From the NCBI GenBank assembly GCA_030041515.1, contig JASHNS010000081.1, forward strand, positions 228,264 to 292,263: a DNA stretch of 64,000 bases, in the 5' to 3' direction. The notes below the pieces were generated by a model that worked only from the letters and a program-made list of their open reading frames with translations, ran no database searches and was not told where the DNA came from. Every line of letters starts with the position of its first letter. The first letter of the stretch is position 1. Of this stretch, positions 44,503 through 52,530 are shown one piece after another. The position numbers and the translations under genes are program-made. Origin of the DNA: Acidobacteriaceae bacterium. Lineage in GTDB: Bacteria; Acidobacteriota; Terriglobia; Terriglobales; Acidobacteriaceae.

Positions 44503-45600
44503 TCAGGATTGAGGGGCGGGCTTCCGCCCGTTGCGGCCATTACCTCGGCGAAAGGGGCGGGCTGAGGGCAAGCCGGTGGATTGCCGAACCGTCAGTTTGG
44601 TTTGTACTTTGTACCGCGGGACGTAACTGCTCGGTTGTGGCTCCAGATGATCCCGCAGGGCGAGCACCGCGCAGCGCGCCAGCTCGCGGCGGGACATCTG
44701 GACCGAGGTAAGAGGCGGCAGGGTGAACTGCGCAATGGTGACATCGTCAAAGCCGATGACGGAAAAATCCTCCGGAACGCGGGCGTCGGCTTTGTAGAGT
44801 GCGTGCAGCACACCGATGGCAGTCATGTCATTGGAGGTCATGATCGCAGTAGGCGCGTCTCCGCTGTCGAGCAGCTTCTGCATGACGGAGATTCCGCCCT
44901 CCAGGGTGTGGTCGCCTTCCTGAAGCCATGCGGGATTGAGTTTCAGCCCGATTTCGCCAATCGCGCGCAGGAATGCGCTCTGCCGCTCGCGCGCGGAGTG
45001 CAGATGCAGCGGCCCGCTGATGAATCCGATACGGCGATGCCCCAGCACCGCCAGGTGCTGAACCGCCTCACGGATACCGTGGTAGTAGTCCACCTCGATG
45101 GTGCTGAAGAGCGGACCTTTGGGCGCTACGTCGACAAAGACGAGAGGTATCTCCCGTTGAGCCAGCCGGTCGAGGAGTGGTTCCTCGATGCCGAAAGTCA
45201 TCACCGCCACGCCATCCACCTTGCGCTCCAGCATCCTCTGAATGCACTGTTCCATGCGCTGCGGTTCGTAATTCGTTGAGCTGATCAGAATTTCGTAGCC
45301 GTTCTCGACGGCGACGTCCTCGAAGCCCTGGATAAGTTCAGGAAAAAAAGGATTGGTGATCTCGGAAATGATCAGGCCCAGCAGCCGGCTGCGTCCTGAG
45401 ACCAGAGCCCGCGCCTGAGAGTTGGGCGAATAGCCCAGGGTGTCGATGGCCTTCCAGACACGCTGAGCCAGTCGCGGGTCGACCGTGGCTACATTGTTGA
45501 TCGTGCGGGAAACGGTGGCGATGGAGACGCGAGCGAGGTGGGCAACAGCATGGATATCGGGTCGTGTCGATGCCTTTGCCTTCCGCTTCGCCCTGCCCAT
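44503..45600 (-). CDS. LacI-family transcriptional regulator
   Basis: The 365-residue protein has an N-terminal LacI helix-turn-helix (DIHAVAHLARVSIATVSRTINNVATVDPRLAQRVWKAIDTLGYSPNSQARAL, residues about 15-65) and a periplasmic-binding-like sugar domain (LLGLIISEITNPFFPELIQGFEDVA, GVAVMTFG, IGFISGP, PTAIMTSNDMTAIGVL, FSVIGFDDVTIAQFTLPPLTSVQ). A sugar effector is expected. It heads a minus-strand cluster of SGNH esterase, TonB receptor, beta-helix protein and GH36-like enzyme. Two matching palindromes lie upstream of its start, and a third before the receptor, suggesting autoregulation plus control of the cluster. The basic Lys/Arg-rich first 12 residues and the RRGNGRNGRKP tail are extra. 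Confidence 0.92.
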   Translation of the reverse strand: MGRAKRKAKASTRPDIHAVAHLARVSIATVSRTINNVATVDPRLAQRVWKAIDTLGYSPNSQARALVSGRSRLLGLIISEITNPFFPELIQGFEDVAVENGYEILISSTNYEPQRMEQCIQRMLERKVDGVAVMTFGIEEPLLDRLAQREIPLVFVDVAPKGPLFSTIEVDYYHGIREAVQHLAVLGHRRIGFISGPLHLHSARERQSAFLRAIGEIGLKLNPAWLQEGDHTLEGGISVMQKLLDSGDAPTAIMTSNDMTAIGVLHALYKADARVPEDFSVIGFDDVTIAQFTLPPLTSVQMSRRELARCAVLALRDHLEPQPSSYVPRYKVQTKLTVRQSTGLPSARPFRRGNGRNGRKPAPQS

Positions 45601-45644
45601 GGTTCTTCCTCTGATCCGGGAGATCGTGCCGCTGCGGGATCAGC

Positions 45645-45658
45645 GTAAATGTTTTACC
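45645..45658. promoter_or_regulatory. LacI-type operator candidate 1 upstream of lacI
   Basis: GTAAATGTTTTACC, 45 bases before the lacI start on the minus strand. It is a near-palindrome of the same design as the sites at 45709 and 43193, consistent with autoregulation. Confidence 0.55.
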
Positions 45659-45708
45659 GTGAAACAGGCAAGTAGCAAGAAGCAGAACTGCGCCTCATGG
45701 GAGTCATC

Positions 45709-45723
45709 CGGTAAACGTTTGCA
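45709..45723. promoter_or_regulatory. LacI-type operator candidate 2 upstream of lacI
   Basis: GGTAAACGTTTGC centred on CG at 45715-45716, about 110 bases before the lacI start and 65 bases from candidate 1 (about six helical turns), a spacing that would allow looping between two bound dimers. Confidence 0.5.
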
Positions 45724-45771
45724 CCGCTCCGTCACAGTTCGGCTGCTTCCTCCGGTTCCGGGTCTCAGGAG

Positions 45772-46428
45772 CTACTTCGCCGCTGCCGTTGGGGGGGCCA
45801 GCGCATCCAGGGCCAGATTCAGTTCCAGAACGTTGACGCGTGGTTCCCCCAGAAGGCCCAGTTGGCGGCCCTGAATGTGTTCCTTGACCAGAGCGCGTAC
45901 CGTCGCCTTCGGCAAATGACGCGCCGCCGCGACCATAGGCACCTGGTAATAGGCACCCTCCGGGGAAATGTCAGGATCGAGGCCCGAGGCCGATGTGGTA
46001 ACCAGGCCAATCGGTACCGGCCCCCTGGCGCCGGGATCGATCTTGTGCCAATCGGCGACGGAGGCATCGATCCGGCTGACCAGCGCCTGGCTCGTCGGAC
46101 CGAGGTTCGACCCGCCGGAGCTGGTCGCGTCATAGCCATTCCCGGCCGCCGAGGGGCGTGGATGAAAATAGGCCGGCCCGGTGAAATTCTGTGCGAGGAG
46201 GGCCGAGCCGACTACCTGCCCGTTGCGCACAATCAGTGAGCCATCCGCCTTCTGCGGCATCACGAGGTGCGCGAGGCCGGTGATCACCAGCGGATAGATG
46301 ATGCCGAGCAGCACAGTGGTAATCAGTGTGTAACGAGCAGCGACCAGGAACACGCTGCGCAGGGAGCTGTCGCCGGGAACGCGTGTCGTGCTGCGGAGCT
46401 CTTCGTCACGATAAGTCATGGTTGCCAT
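45772..46428 (-). CDS. kdpC: Potassium-transporting ATPase subunit C
   Basis: Small membrane-anchored subunit that stabilises the KdpFABC potassium pump. The 218-residue protein has one N-terminal helix ([24 protein letters not shown]) and the conserved periplasmic motifs [36 protein letters not shown] and [24 protein letters not shown]. It is the last gene of the kdp operon, 11 bases after kdpB. A second ATG (46419) is possible as start. Confidence 0.95.
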   Translation of the reverse strand: MATMTYRDEELRSTTRVPGDSSLRSVFLVAARYTLITTVLLGIIYPLVITGLAHLVMPQKADGSLIVRNGQVVGSALLAQNFTGPAYFHPRPSAAGNGYDATSSGGSNLGPTSQALVSRIDASVADWHKIDPGARGPVPIGLVTTSASGLDPDISPEGAYYQVPMVAAARHLPKATVRALVKEHIQGRQLGLLGEPRVNVLELNLALDALAPPTAAAK

Positions 46429-46439
46429 AGTCGTCTCCG

Positions 46440-48470
46440 TTACACCAGGTGCAGGCCGTTGATGATCAGATCGATTGCCTTAATTCCGATAAACGGCACG
46501 ATGATGCCGCCGATGCCATAGAGGATGAGGTTGCGCCGCAGCAAAGACTGCGCCGACATCGGCTCGTACTTCACACCCTTCAGCGCCAGCGGAATGAGTG
46601 CAATGATGATGAGTGCATTGAAGATGACCGCCGAAAGAATGGCGGAATGCGGCGTGGCCAAATGCATGATGTTCAGGGCGTTCAGCACCGGGAACACTCC
46701 AGCGAACATGGCCGGGATGATAGCAAAGTACTTGGCAACGTCGTTCGCGATGGAAAAGGTCGTGAGCGCGCCGCGGGTCATCAGCAGTTGCTTACCGATT
46801 TCGACGATCTCGATCAGTTTGGTGGGATTGGAATCGAGGTCCACCATGTTGCCGGCTTCTTTGGCGGCCTGCGTGCCGGTATTCATCGCCACGCCCACGT
46901 CGGCCTGCGCCAGCGCCGGAGCATCGTTCGTGCCATCGCCGGTCATGGCCACCAGCTTGCCCTTCGACTGCTCGCGCTTAATCAGGTCCATCTTGTCCTT
47001 GGGCTTCGCTTCGGCCAGGAAGTCATCCACGCCCGCCTCGCGCGCGATGACCGCGGCGGTCAGTGGATTGTCGCCTGTGATCATGATGCTGCGAATGCCC
47101 ATCGCTCGCAGGCGTGCCAACCGGTCCCGCAGCCCGCCTTTGACGATGTCCTTCAGATAAACGACACCGAGCGCGGTGGCATTTTCCGCCACCACCAGCG
47201 GCGTGCCGCCCATGCGCGCAATTTCCTCTACGCGATCGGTCACCTCGCGCGGCAGGCTGGAGCCCTGTGACTCGAGGAACCGCGCGATCGCGTCCGCCGA
47301 GCCTTTGCGAATTTTCGACCCTGGCAGATCCACGCCGGACATGCGCGTCTGCGCAGAGAAGGGAACGAACTCAGCGCGCATCCCGCTCACGTCGCGGCCG
47401 CGCAGGTTGTACTTCTCTTTGGCGAGCACGACGATGGAGCGCCCCTCCGGCGTCTCGTCGGAGAGCGACGCGAGTTGCGCAATGTCGGCCAGGCGCTCCG
47501 CACTGACATGAGGCGCCGGAAAAAACTCCGTTGCCTGACGGTTGCCCAGAGTGATGGTGCCGGTCTTATCGAGCAGCAGGGTGTTGACGTCGCCGGCGGC
47601 TTCCACGGCACGGCCCGACATGGCGAGCACGTTGTACTGTACCAGCCGGTCCATGCCCGCAATGCCGATGGCCGACAGCAGAGCGCCAATAGTGGTTGGG
47701 ATCAGACATACCAGCAGCGAAACCAGAACGAAGATGGTCTGCGGCGCGCTGGAGTAAATCGCGTAAGGCTGTAGTGTCGCCACCGCGAGCAGAAAGATGA
47801 CCGTAAGCCCGGCCAGCAGGATGCTCAGAGCAATCTCATTCGGAGTCTTCTGCCGCTGCGCCCCTTCCACCAGAGCGATCATGCGGTCCAGGAAGGTTTC
47901 GCCCGGGTTCGAGGTAATGCGTATCCTGATCCAGTCGGAAAGTACACGCGTGCCGCCCGTCACGGCCGATCGATCGCCTCCCGCCTCGCGAATCACCGGC
48001 GCGGATTCACCGGTGATGGCGGATTCGTCCACCGAGGCCACGCCTTCGATCACCTCGCCGTCGCCCGCGATGAACTGCCCCGCGTCGACTTTGATCACGT
48101 CGCCCGCGCGCAGTTGCGAGCTGGACACAGTTTCCATCGAGCCGTCGGGGAGGTACCGATAGGCGATGGTCTCGCCCTTGGCCTTGCGCAGTGTGTCCGC
48201 CTGAGCCTTGCCGCGACCCTCGGCAATCGCCTCGGCAAAGTTGGCGAAGAGCACCGTGAACCACAGCCACAGCGTGATCTGCAAATTGAATGCGATGGGC
48301 TGGTGATGGATGGCGTTGCCGATCAGCAGCGCCGAGGTCAACACACTGCCCACCTCGACCACGAACATGACCGGGTTCTTCATCATCACGCGAGGATTGA
48401 GCTTGCGGAAGGAGTCGACCGCCGCCTGCCCGAGAATTGTCGGGTCCCAGATACTGATCCTTTGAGCCAT
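46440..48470 (-). CDS. kdpB: Potassium-transporting P-type ATPase subunit B
   Basis: Catalytic P-type ATPase of the high-affinity Kdp pump (676 residues). Visible motifs: actuator TGES (153-156; the Ser is the residue whose phosphorylation inhibits E. coli KdpB), phosphorylated Asp301 in DKTGT, nucleotide-domain KGSADA, hinge TGDNPLTA and [20 protein letters not shown]. Membrane segments include [26 protein letters not shown]. Length and order are normal. It lies 18 bases after kdpA. Confidence 0.98.
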   Translation of the reverse strand: MAQRISIWDPTILGQAAVDSFRKLNPRVMMKNPVMFVVEVGSVLTSALLIGNAIHHQPIAFNLQITLWLWFTVLFANFAEAIAEGRGKAQADTLRKAKGETIAYRYLPDGSMETVSSSQLRAGDVIKVDAGQFIAGDGEVIEGVASVDESAITGESAPVIREAGGDRSAVTGGTRVLSDWIRIRITSNPGETFLDRMIALVEGAQRQKTPNEIALSILLAGLTVIFLLAVATLQPYAIYSSAPQTIFVLVSLLVCLIPTTIGALLSAIGIAGMDRLVQYNVLAMSGRAVEAAGDVNTLLLDKTGTITLGNRQATEFFPAPHVSAERLADIAQLASLSDETPEGRSIVVLAKEKYNLRGRDVSGMRAEFVPFSAQTRMSGVDLPGSKIRKGSADAIARFLESQGSSLPREVTDRVEEIARMGGTPLVVAENATALGVVYLKDIVKGGLRDRLARLRAMGIRSIMITGDNPLTAAVIAREAGVDDFLAEAKPKDKMDLIKREQSKGKLVAMTGDGTNDAPALAQADVGVAMNTGTQAAKEAGNMVDLDSNPTKLIEIVEIGKQLLMTRGALTTFSIANDVAKYFAIIPAMFAGVFPVLNALNIMHLATPHSAILSAVIFNALIIIALIPLALKGVKYEPMSAQSLLRRNLILYGIGGIIVPFIGIKAIDLIINGLHLV

Positions 48471-48488
48471 GAGTGCTTTCTCCTCGCC

Positions 48489-50201
48489 TTAAGAAAAGAG
48501 GACGCCATGCTGCAGCAGCAGGTGTTCCAGAATGGGACCCAGGCTGAGCGCGGGGAAGAACGTGAGCGCGCCGACAATGAGAATGACGCCGGTGAGCAGT
48601 ACGGTAAACAGAGCTGTATTCACGGGGAACGTTCCCGGTGACGGCGGAATGCTCTTCTTGCGGGCCAGATTGCCGGCCAGTGCGAGCATGGGAATGATCA
48701 TCAGGAAGCGTCCGCCCAGCATGTTGAATCCGAGCGCGCTGTTGTACCAATGCGTATTCCCGTTCAGTCCGGCAAACGCGGAGCCGTTGTTGGCCGCCGT
48801 CGAGGCGAACGCATACAGAATCTCGCTCAGGCCGTGCGGTCCGTGATTCGCCAGGCTGCTCAGCCCCATCGGATAAAGCGACGAGATTGCCGACAGCACG
48901 AGGATAACCAGCGGGAAGATGAGCACAAAGAGCATGGTCATCTTCACGTCGTACGACTCGATCTTCTTGCCCAGATACTCCGGCGTTCGTCCGACCATGA
49001 GGCCGGCGATGAACACCGAGAGCACAACGTAAATCAGGATGCCGTACAAACCGGAGCCGACGCCGCCGAAGATGATGCAGCCCAGCATGATGTTCATCAG
49101 CGGCACCATGCCGCCCAGCGGCATGAAGGAATCGTGCATGGAATTGACTGCTCCGCAGCTCGTGTCGGTGGTCACCGTCGCAAACAGCGCGGAGTTCATC
49201 ACGCCGAAGCGCGTCTCCTTGCCCTCCATGTTGCCCCCGGATTGCAGCGCGCTGGTGTGCTGGTTCACCCCGTGCAGGACGGGGCTGGCCTGCGCTTCCG
49301 CCCAGTACGCGGTTGTAAATCCGGCCGCGAACAGGATCGCCATGCAGGCGAAGACCGCCCAGCCGTGACCCGGCGAGCCGGTCATGCGGCCGAGAGTCAC
49401 GGTCAGTGCTCCCCCGATCAGGAAGATCAGGAACATCTCCGTGAAATTGCTCAGCGGCGTCGGGTTCTCAAAGGGATGGGCGCTGTTGGCGTTGGTGAAT
49501 CCGCCGCCATTGGTGCCCAGCTCTTTGATAATCTCCTGGGATGCGACCGGCCCCTGCGCGATGGTCTGGGTCTGTCCCTGCACCGTGTGCGCGACGGTGT
49601 ACGGATGCAGGTTCTGGATGCATCCCTGGCTGACTAGAAACAGCGCGCCCACCAGGCAGACGGGCAGCAGCACGTACAGGCAGGCGCGCGTCGTGTCCAC
49701 CCAGAAATTGCCGATGGTCTTCGATTCGCGGCGCGCGATGCCGCGGATGAGAGCGATGGCGCAGGCGATGCCGACCGCCGCGCTGAAGAAGTTGTGATAC
49801 GCCAGTCCGGCCATTTGCGTGAAGTAGCTCATGGTCGTCTCGGGCGTATAGTTCTGCCAGTTCGTGTTCGTGGTGAACGATGCTGCCGTGTTCCACGCCA
49901 GAAACGGTTCCACGCCGGGCAGGTGCTGCGGATTCCACGGCAGAATATGCTGCGCGCGCTCGATGACGTAGGTCACGAGCAGCGAGACAAAGCTGAACAA
50001 CAGCATGGCGACGGTGTAGCCGCGCCACGTCATTTCCTGGTCTTCGTGAATGCCGGAAACGCGATAGATCGGCTTCTCCAGCCAGCCCAGAAAGCCGTAC
50101 TTGCCGTTGAAGACGCCGGCCATGTAGATCCCCAGCGGCCGTATGCAGACCAGCAGCACCAGGAAGAAAAACCCAAATTGGAACCAGCCGTTGGCGGTCA
50201 T
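48489..50201 (-). CDS. kdpA: Potassium-transporting ATPase subunit A
   Basis: Potassium-channel-like subunit of KdpFABC that selects and takes in K+. The 570-residue protein has about ten membrane helices and the characteristic repeats of the selectivity regions (AASFTTNTNWQNY, ELGTNGGGFTNANSAHPFENPTPLSN, TDTSCGAVNSMHDSFMPLGG, STAANNGSAFAGLNGNTHWYN). Its ATG overlaps the kdpF stop (TGATG), and kdpB follows directly. Confidence 0.98.
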   Translation of the reverse strand: MTANGWFQFGFFFLVLLVCIRPLGIYMAGVFNGKYGFLGWLEKPIYRVSGIHEDQEMTWRGYTVAMLLFSFVSLLVTYVIERAQHILPWNPQHLPGVEPFLAWNTAASFTTNTNWQNYTPETTMSYFTQMAGLAYHNFFSAAVGIACAIALIRGIARRESKTIGNFWVDTTRACLYVLLPVCLVGALFLVSQGCIQNLHPYTVAHTVQGQTQTIAQGPVASQEIIKELGTNGGGFTNANSAHPFENPTPLSNFTEMFLIFLIGGALTVTLGRMTGSPGHGWAVFACMAILFAAGFTTAYWAEAQASPVLHGVNQHTSALQSGGNMEGKETRFGVMNSALFATVTTDTSCGAVNSMHDSFMPLGGMVPLMNIMLGCIIFGGVGSGLYGILIYVVLSVFIAGLMVGRTPEYLGKKIESYDVKMTMLFVLIFPLVILVLSAISSLYPMGLSSLANHGPHGLSEILYAFASTAANNGSAFAGLNGNTHWYNSALGFNMLGGRFLMIIPMLALAGNLARKKSIPPSPGTFPVNTALFTVLLTGVILIVGALTFFPALSLGPILEHLLLQHGVLFS

Positions 50202-50290
50202 CAGAATTTCTCCGGGTAGAGCAAGGCCACGATCAGATACGCAAACACGCCCGTGGTGATGGCCAGAATGACGAGAGTGACGATGTGCAT
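50201..50290 (-). CDS. kdpF: KdpF, small potassium-pump subunit
   Basis: A 29-residue single-helix peptide (MHIVTLVILAITTGVFAYLI.. ending LLYPEKF) that matches the KdpF pattern of a hydrophobic helix closing with LxxPEKF. KdpF stabilises the KdpABC complex like a bound lipid. The stop overlaps the kdpA start (TGATG), and the preceding 28-residue gene ends four bases upstream. Confidence 0.93.
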   Translation of the reverse strand: MHIVTLVILAITTGVFAYLIVALLYPEKF

Positions 50291-50294
50291 CGGA

Positions 50295-50381
50295 TTACCT
50301 CAGCTTTTCGCAGGCGGCCACGTACAGCAGCGCAACCACGAAGAAGACGATGGTGAAGACCAGCATGAGAATGTCTGTCAT
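50295..50381 (-). CDS. Small single-helix membrane protein preceding kdpF
   Basis: A 28-residue open frame: MTDILMLVFTIVFFVVALLY then VAACEKLR. It is a single membrane helix with a short Cys-containing polar end, located four bases before kdpF in the same direction. Similar tiny frames ahead of kdpF occur in other kdp operons as far as I recall, usually unnamed. A structural role in the pump, parallel to KdpF, is inference. Confidence 0.7.
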   Translation of the reverse strand: MTDILMLVFTIVFFVVALLYVAACEKLR

Positions 50382-50427
50382 AGGTGTTTCAACCTGCTTT
50401 TCATTCAAGCCTCAGCCCGCCAGGCGC

Positions 50428-50456
50428 GGCATAACGGAGGCATAAGGAGTTCGTAA
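50428..50456 (-). promoter_or_regulatory. Three direct repeats at 11-bp pitch before the kdp structural genes; candidate KdpE box
   Basis: On the plus strand GGCATAA (50428), GGCATAA (50439) and TTCGTAA (50450) recur exactly every 11 bases; on the minus strand they read TTACGAA, TTATGCC, TTATGCC. OmpR/PhoB-class regulators such as KdpE bind tandem direct repeats of this pitch. The site is 47 bases upstream of the small gene that precedes kdpF. TTACGA is shared with the site near the porin gene. Confidence 0.6.
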
Positions 50457-50518
50457 AGGCGCGGAACGTCTGCGCACAGCATGCTGCCCGTTCCGGATTT
50501 CCGCAGCCGCCGCGCGCA

Positions 50519-51679
50519 TTACTGTCTGGGACCGAAAAAGGCAATAAAGGCCGCCGTGAGTGTCGACTGTGCGTCCACCCGGCCCGTATCGCCTTTGTGG
50601 AAGAACGCTACATCCGACCAGTCGCGCCGGTATTCCACCCGCGTCAGAAGCCCGTGAGTCCACTTGTATTCGCAGGTCCCGGTAGCCTCCTGCACATCCT
50701 GTGCCGTACCCGTGCTGAAACCGGCGTTGTCGTCAAAGTACTCGTACCTGCCGCTCAAGGCAGTCTTTCCGCTAACCTGCTCGTGCGCGGCCAACGCGAT
50801 GCCCGACCAGTGAGCAGAGGATGCGGGAGCAGCCGTGCTCCCGGACCCGGAGGCCGGAGTCCGGTTCTGCCCGTAGTCGTAGTTCAGATAGGCGTTAAAT
50901 TTCGCGTTCGGCGTCAGCAGCAGAGTCGTATCGATCAGGTTCCGGTAGCCCTTCTGCGTGTCGACGTTCTGCGGCCCCGTGTAGTAATTCAGGTCCCAGG
51001 TATACTTCGCCTTCGTCAGCGCGCTGGTCAGGCCGACGGTCACGCCACCATTGTTCGCAACCACATCATTCCAGCCGTTCACAACCTGGAGGCCGGCCGT
51101 CCAGGTTTTTGTGAAGGGCGTGGAAGTTCGCAGCCCGAAGTGATAGTACGGAACTGCCCAGGAGAACAGCAGCGAACGCGAGTAATTCCAGTTGCTCATC
51201 GCCGGGATCACCTCGGCGCCGGCCGAGCTGACAAATTGGCCGAAATCGAACTCGGATCCGTGCGTCCGGGGCGGCGTGGCACTGATGTACGCCTGCTCGA
51301 TGTAATTGTCGGTGTCCTTGTCGGTGCTCGGATGGATCAGAGTGTTCGTGCGTCCGGCGATCAGATCGGCATGGAATCCGATAGGGTCGGGATTGTGGTT
51401 CAGCGTCAGATCCAATGCGCTCAGGTTGAACTGGTCGGTCTTGTCGTCGAAGTTGTAGAGATCGTTGATCTGGCCGTTCGCGGCATTGCTGGGACGGTTA
51501 GCGTTGTAGCTGTAGTAGCCGTCCAGAAATCCGCTGAAATCGATCGGCCCAAGGCTCCAGACCGGAGCCGATGCCGGCGCCGGAGCTGGTGCAGGGGTGT
51601 TTTGCGGCTGAGCTGTTACGGCCGCGGTGCAGCAAAACAGTGCACCACCGGCGACGCCCAGCAGGTTTCTGAACCTCAT
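50519..51679 (-). CDS. Outer-membrane porin (BBP2-like beta-barrel)
   Basis: The 386-residue product has a signal peptide (LLGVAGGALFCCTAAVTAQ), a Pro/Ala spacer and a barrel opening with FSGFLDGYYSYNANRP, DQFNLSALDLTLNHNPDPIGFHADLIAGR and EQAYISA, the BBP2/OmpL-like porin pattern, closing with LTAAFIAFFGPRQ. The ATG 51679 is set by GGGAGATCT just upstream; the longer frame is not needed. It lies between kdpE and the kdp pump genes on the same strand, and carries the same type of 11-bp direct repeats upstream, so it may provide an outer-membrane path for potassium under limitation. Confidence 0.8.
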   Translation of the reverse strand: MRFRNLLGVAGGALFCCTAAVTAQPQNTPAPAPAPASAPVWSLGPIDFSGFLDGYYSYNANRPSNAANGQINDLYNFDDKTDQFNLSALDLTLNHNPDPIGFHADLIAGRTNTLIHPSTDKDTDNYIEQAYISATPPRTHGSEFDFGQFVSSAGAEVIPAMSNWNYSRSLLFSWAVPYYHFGLRTSTPFTKTWTAGLQVVNGWNDVVANNGGVTVGLTSALTKAKYTWDLNYYTGPQNVDTQKGYRNLIDTTLLLTPNAKFNAYLNYDYGQNRTPASGSGSTAAPASSAHWSGIALAAHEQVSGKTALSGRYEYFDDNAGFSTGTAQDVQEATGTCEYKWTHGLLTRVEYRRDWSDVAFFHKGDTGRVDAQSTLTAAFIAFFGPRQ

Positions 51680-51757
51680 AGATCTCCCGTTCCGCGCCGT
51701 CCAGCCGATCGCTCGGCCTTCGGTCACGGAAATTGGAGACTACGAAGCGGACCAAAA

Positions 51758-51793
51758 GGAAACGCGAAGGAAATCGTGAGGAAGTCGTAAGGA
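51758..51793 (-). promoter_or_regulatory. Four direct repeats at 11-bp pitch before the porin gene; candidate KdpE box
   Basis: GGA starts at 51758, 51769, 51780 and 51791, exactly 11 bases apart, with TCGTAA, TCGTGA and CGCGAA as the second half of the units; on the minus strand this reads TTACGACTTCC TCACGATTTCC and so on. It is about 80-115 bases upstream of the porin ATG, in the gap after kdpE. The first unit differs from TTACGAACTCC at the kdp site at only two positions. Confidence 0.6.
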
Positions 51794-51801
51794 CGGTATA
51801 A

Positions 51802-52500
51802 CTACTCCCCTGATTCGGGAGCCCCTTCGGGCACAAATCGATATCCGATCCAGGGCTCGGTCTGGATGTATTCCCGCCGGCTGTCGCCCTGAAGTTTCTT
51901 GCGCAGCTGGCCCACGAAGACGCGCAGATATTCCGGCTGTTGCGCCGACTGCGCGCCCCACACCGCGGTCAGCAGAGCGCGATGCGTGAGCACTTTGCCG
52001 GCGTTGCGCGCGAAAAACAGCAGCAGATCGAACTCGCGCGGCGTCAGATGCACCGGCCGGCCGCACAACGTGACGGAGTGGCCTTCCGGATCGACGACAA
52101 AATCCCCGATTTCGATCTTCTCCTGCAGATCCCGCTCCGGCGCACGGCGCAACTGGGCGCGCACGCGAGCAAGCAACTCCTGGATGCCGAACGGCTTGGT
52201 TACGTAGTCATCGGCACCGGCGTCGAGCGCCTCGACTTTCGTGTGTTCCTGATCGCGCACGGAGAGAACCAGAATCGGCGTCCGGCTCCGGCGGCGGACG
52301 GCGCGGCAAAGATCCACGCCCGTCATTCCCGGCATCATCAGATCCGTCACCAGCAGATCCGGCTTCCACTCCTCGAAGAGACGCAGAGCCTCCTCCGGAT
52401 CGTTGGCGGTGCGCACGTCGTAGCGCTGTGCCGCCAGCGAGGCGCGCAGCACCCGCGTGATCTGAATCTCGTCGTCCACTACCAGAATCCGTTCGGCCAT
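51802..52500 (-). CDS. kdpE: KdpE response regulator
   Basis: OmpR-class regulator of the kdp operon (232 residues). Receiver domain with the acidic pair Asp9-Asp10, phospho-acceptor Asp53 (LLVTDLMMPGM) and the YVTKPF lysine, then a winged-helix DNA-binding domain (VHLTPREFDLLLFFARNAGKVLTHRALLTAVWG..EYLRVFVGQLRKKL). The closing EPWIGYRF is typical of KdpE. It heads the minus-strand kdp unit, and its start is only 30 bases from the start of the divergent kdpD-like gene. Confidence 0.95.
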   Translation of the reverse strand: MAERILVVDDEIQITRVLRASLAAQRYDVRTANDPEEALRLFEEWKPDLLVTDLMMPGMTGVDLCRAVRRRSRTPILVLSVRDQEHTKVEALDAGADDYVTKPFGIQELLARVRAQLRRAPERDLQEKIEIGDFVVDPEGHSVTLCGRPVHLTPREFDLLLFFARNAGKVLTHRALLTAVWGAQSAQQPEYLRVFVGQLRKKLQGDSRREYIQTEPWIGYRFVPEGAPESGE

Positions 52501-52530
52501 CCTTCTCCACCGGCGGTATCATCGCCTGTT

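Noticed and set aside
51940..52530. Upstream extension of the kdpD-like frame
   Set aside because: It is antisense to kdpE, and the membrane block that begins the real protein starts after ATG 52531.
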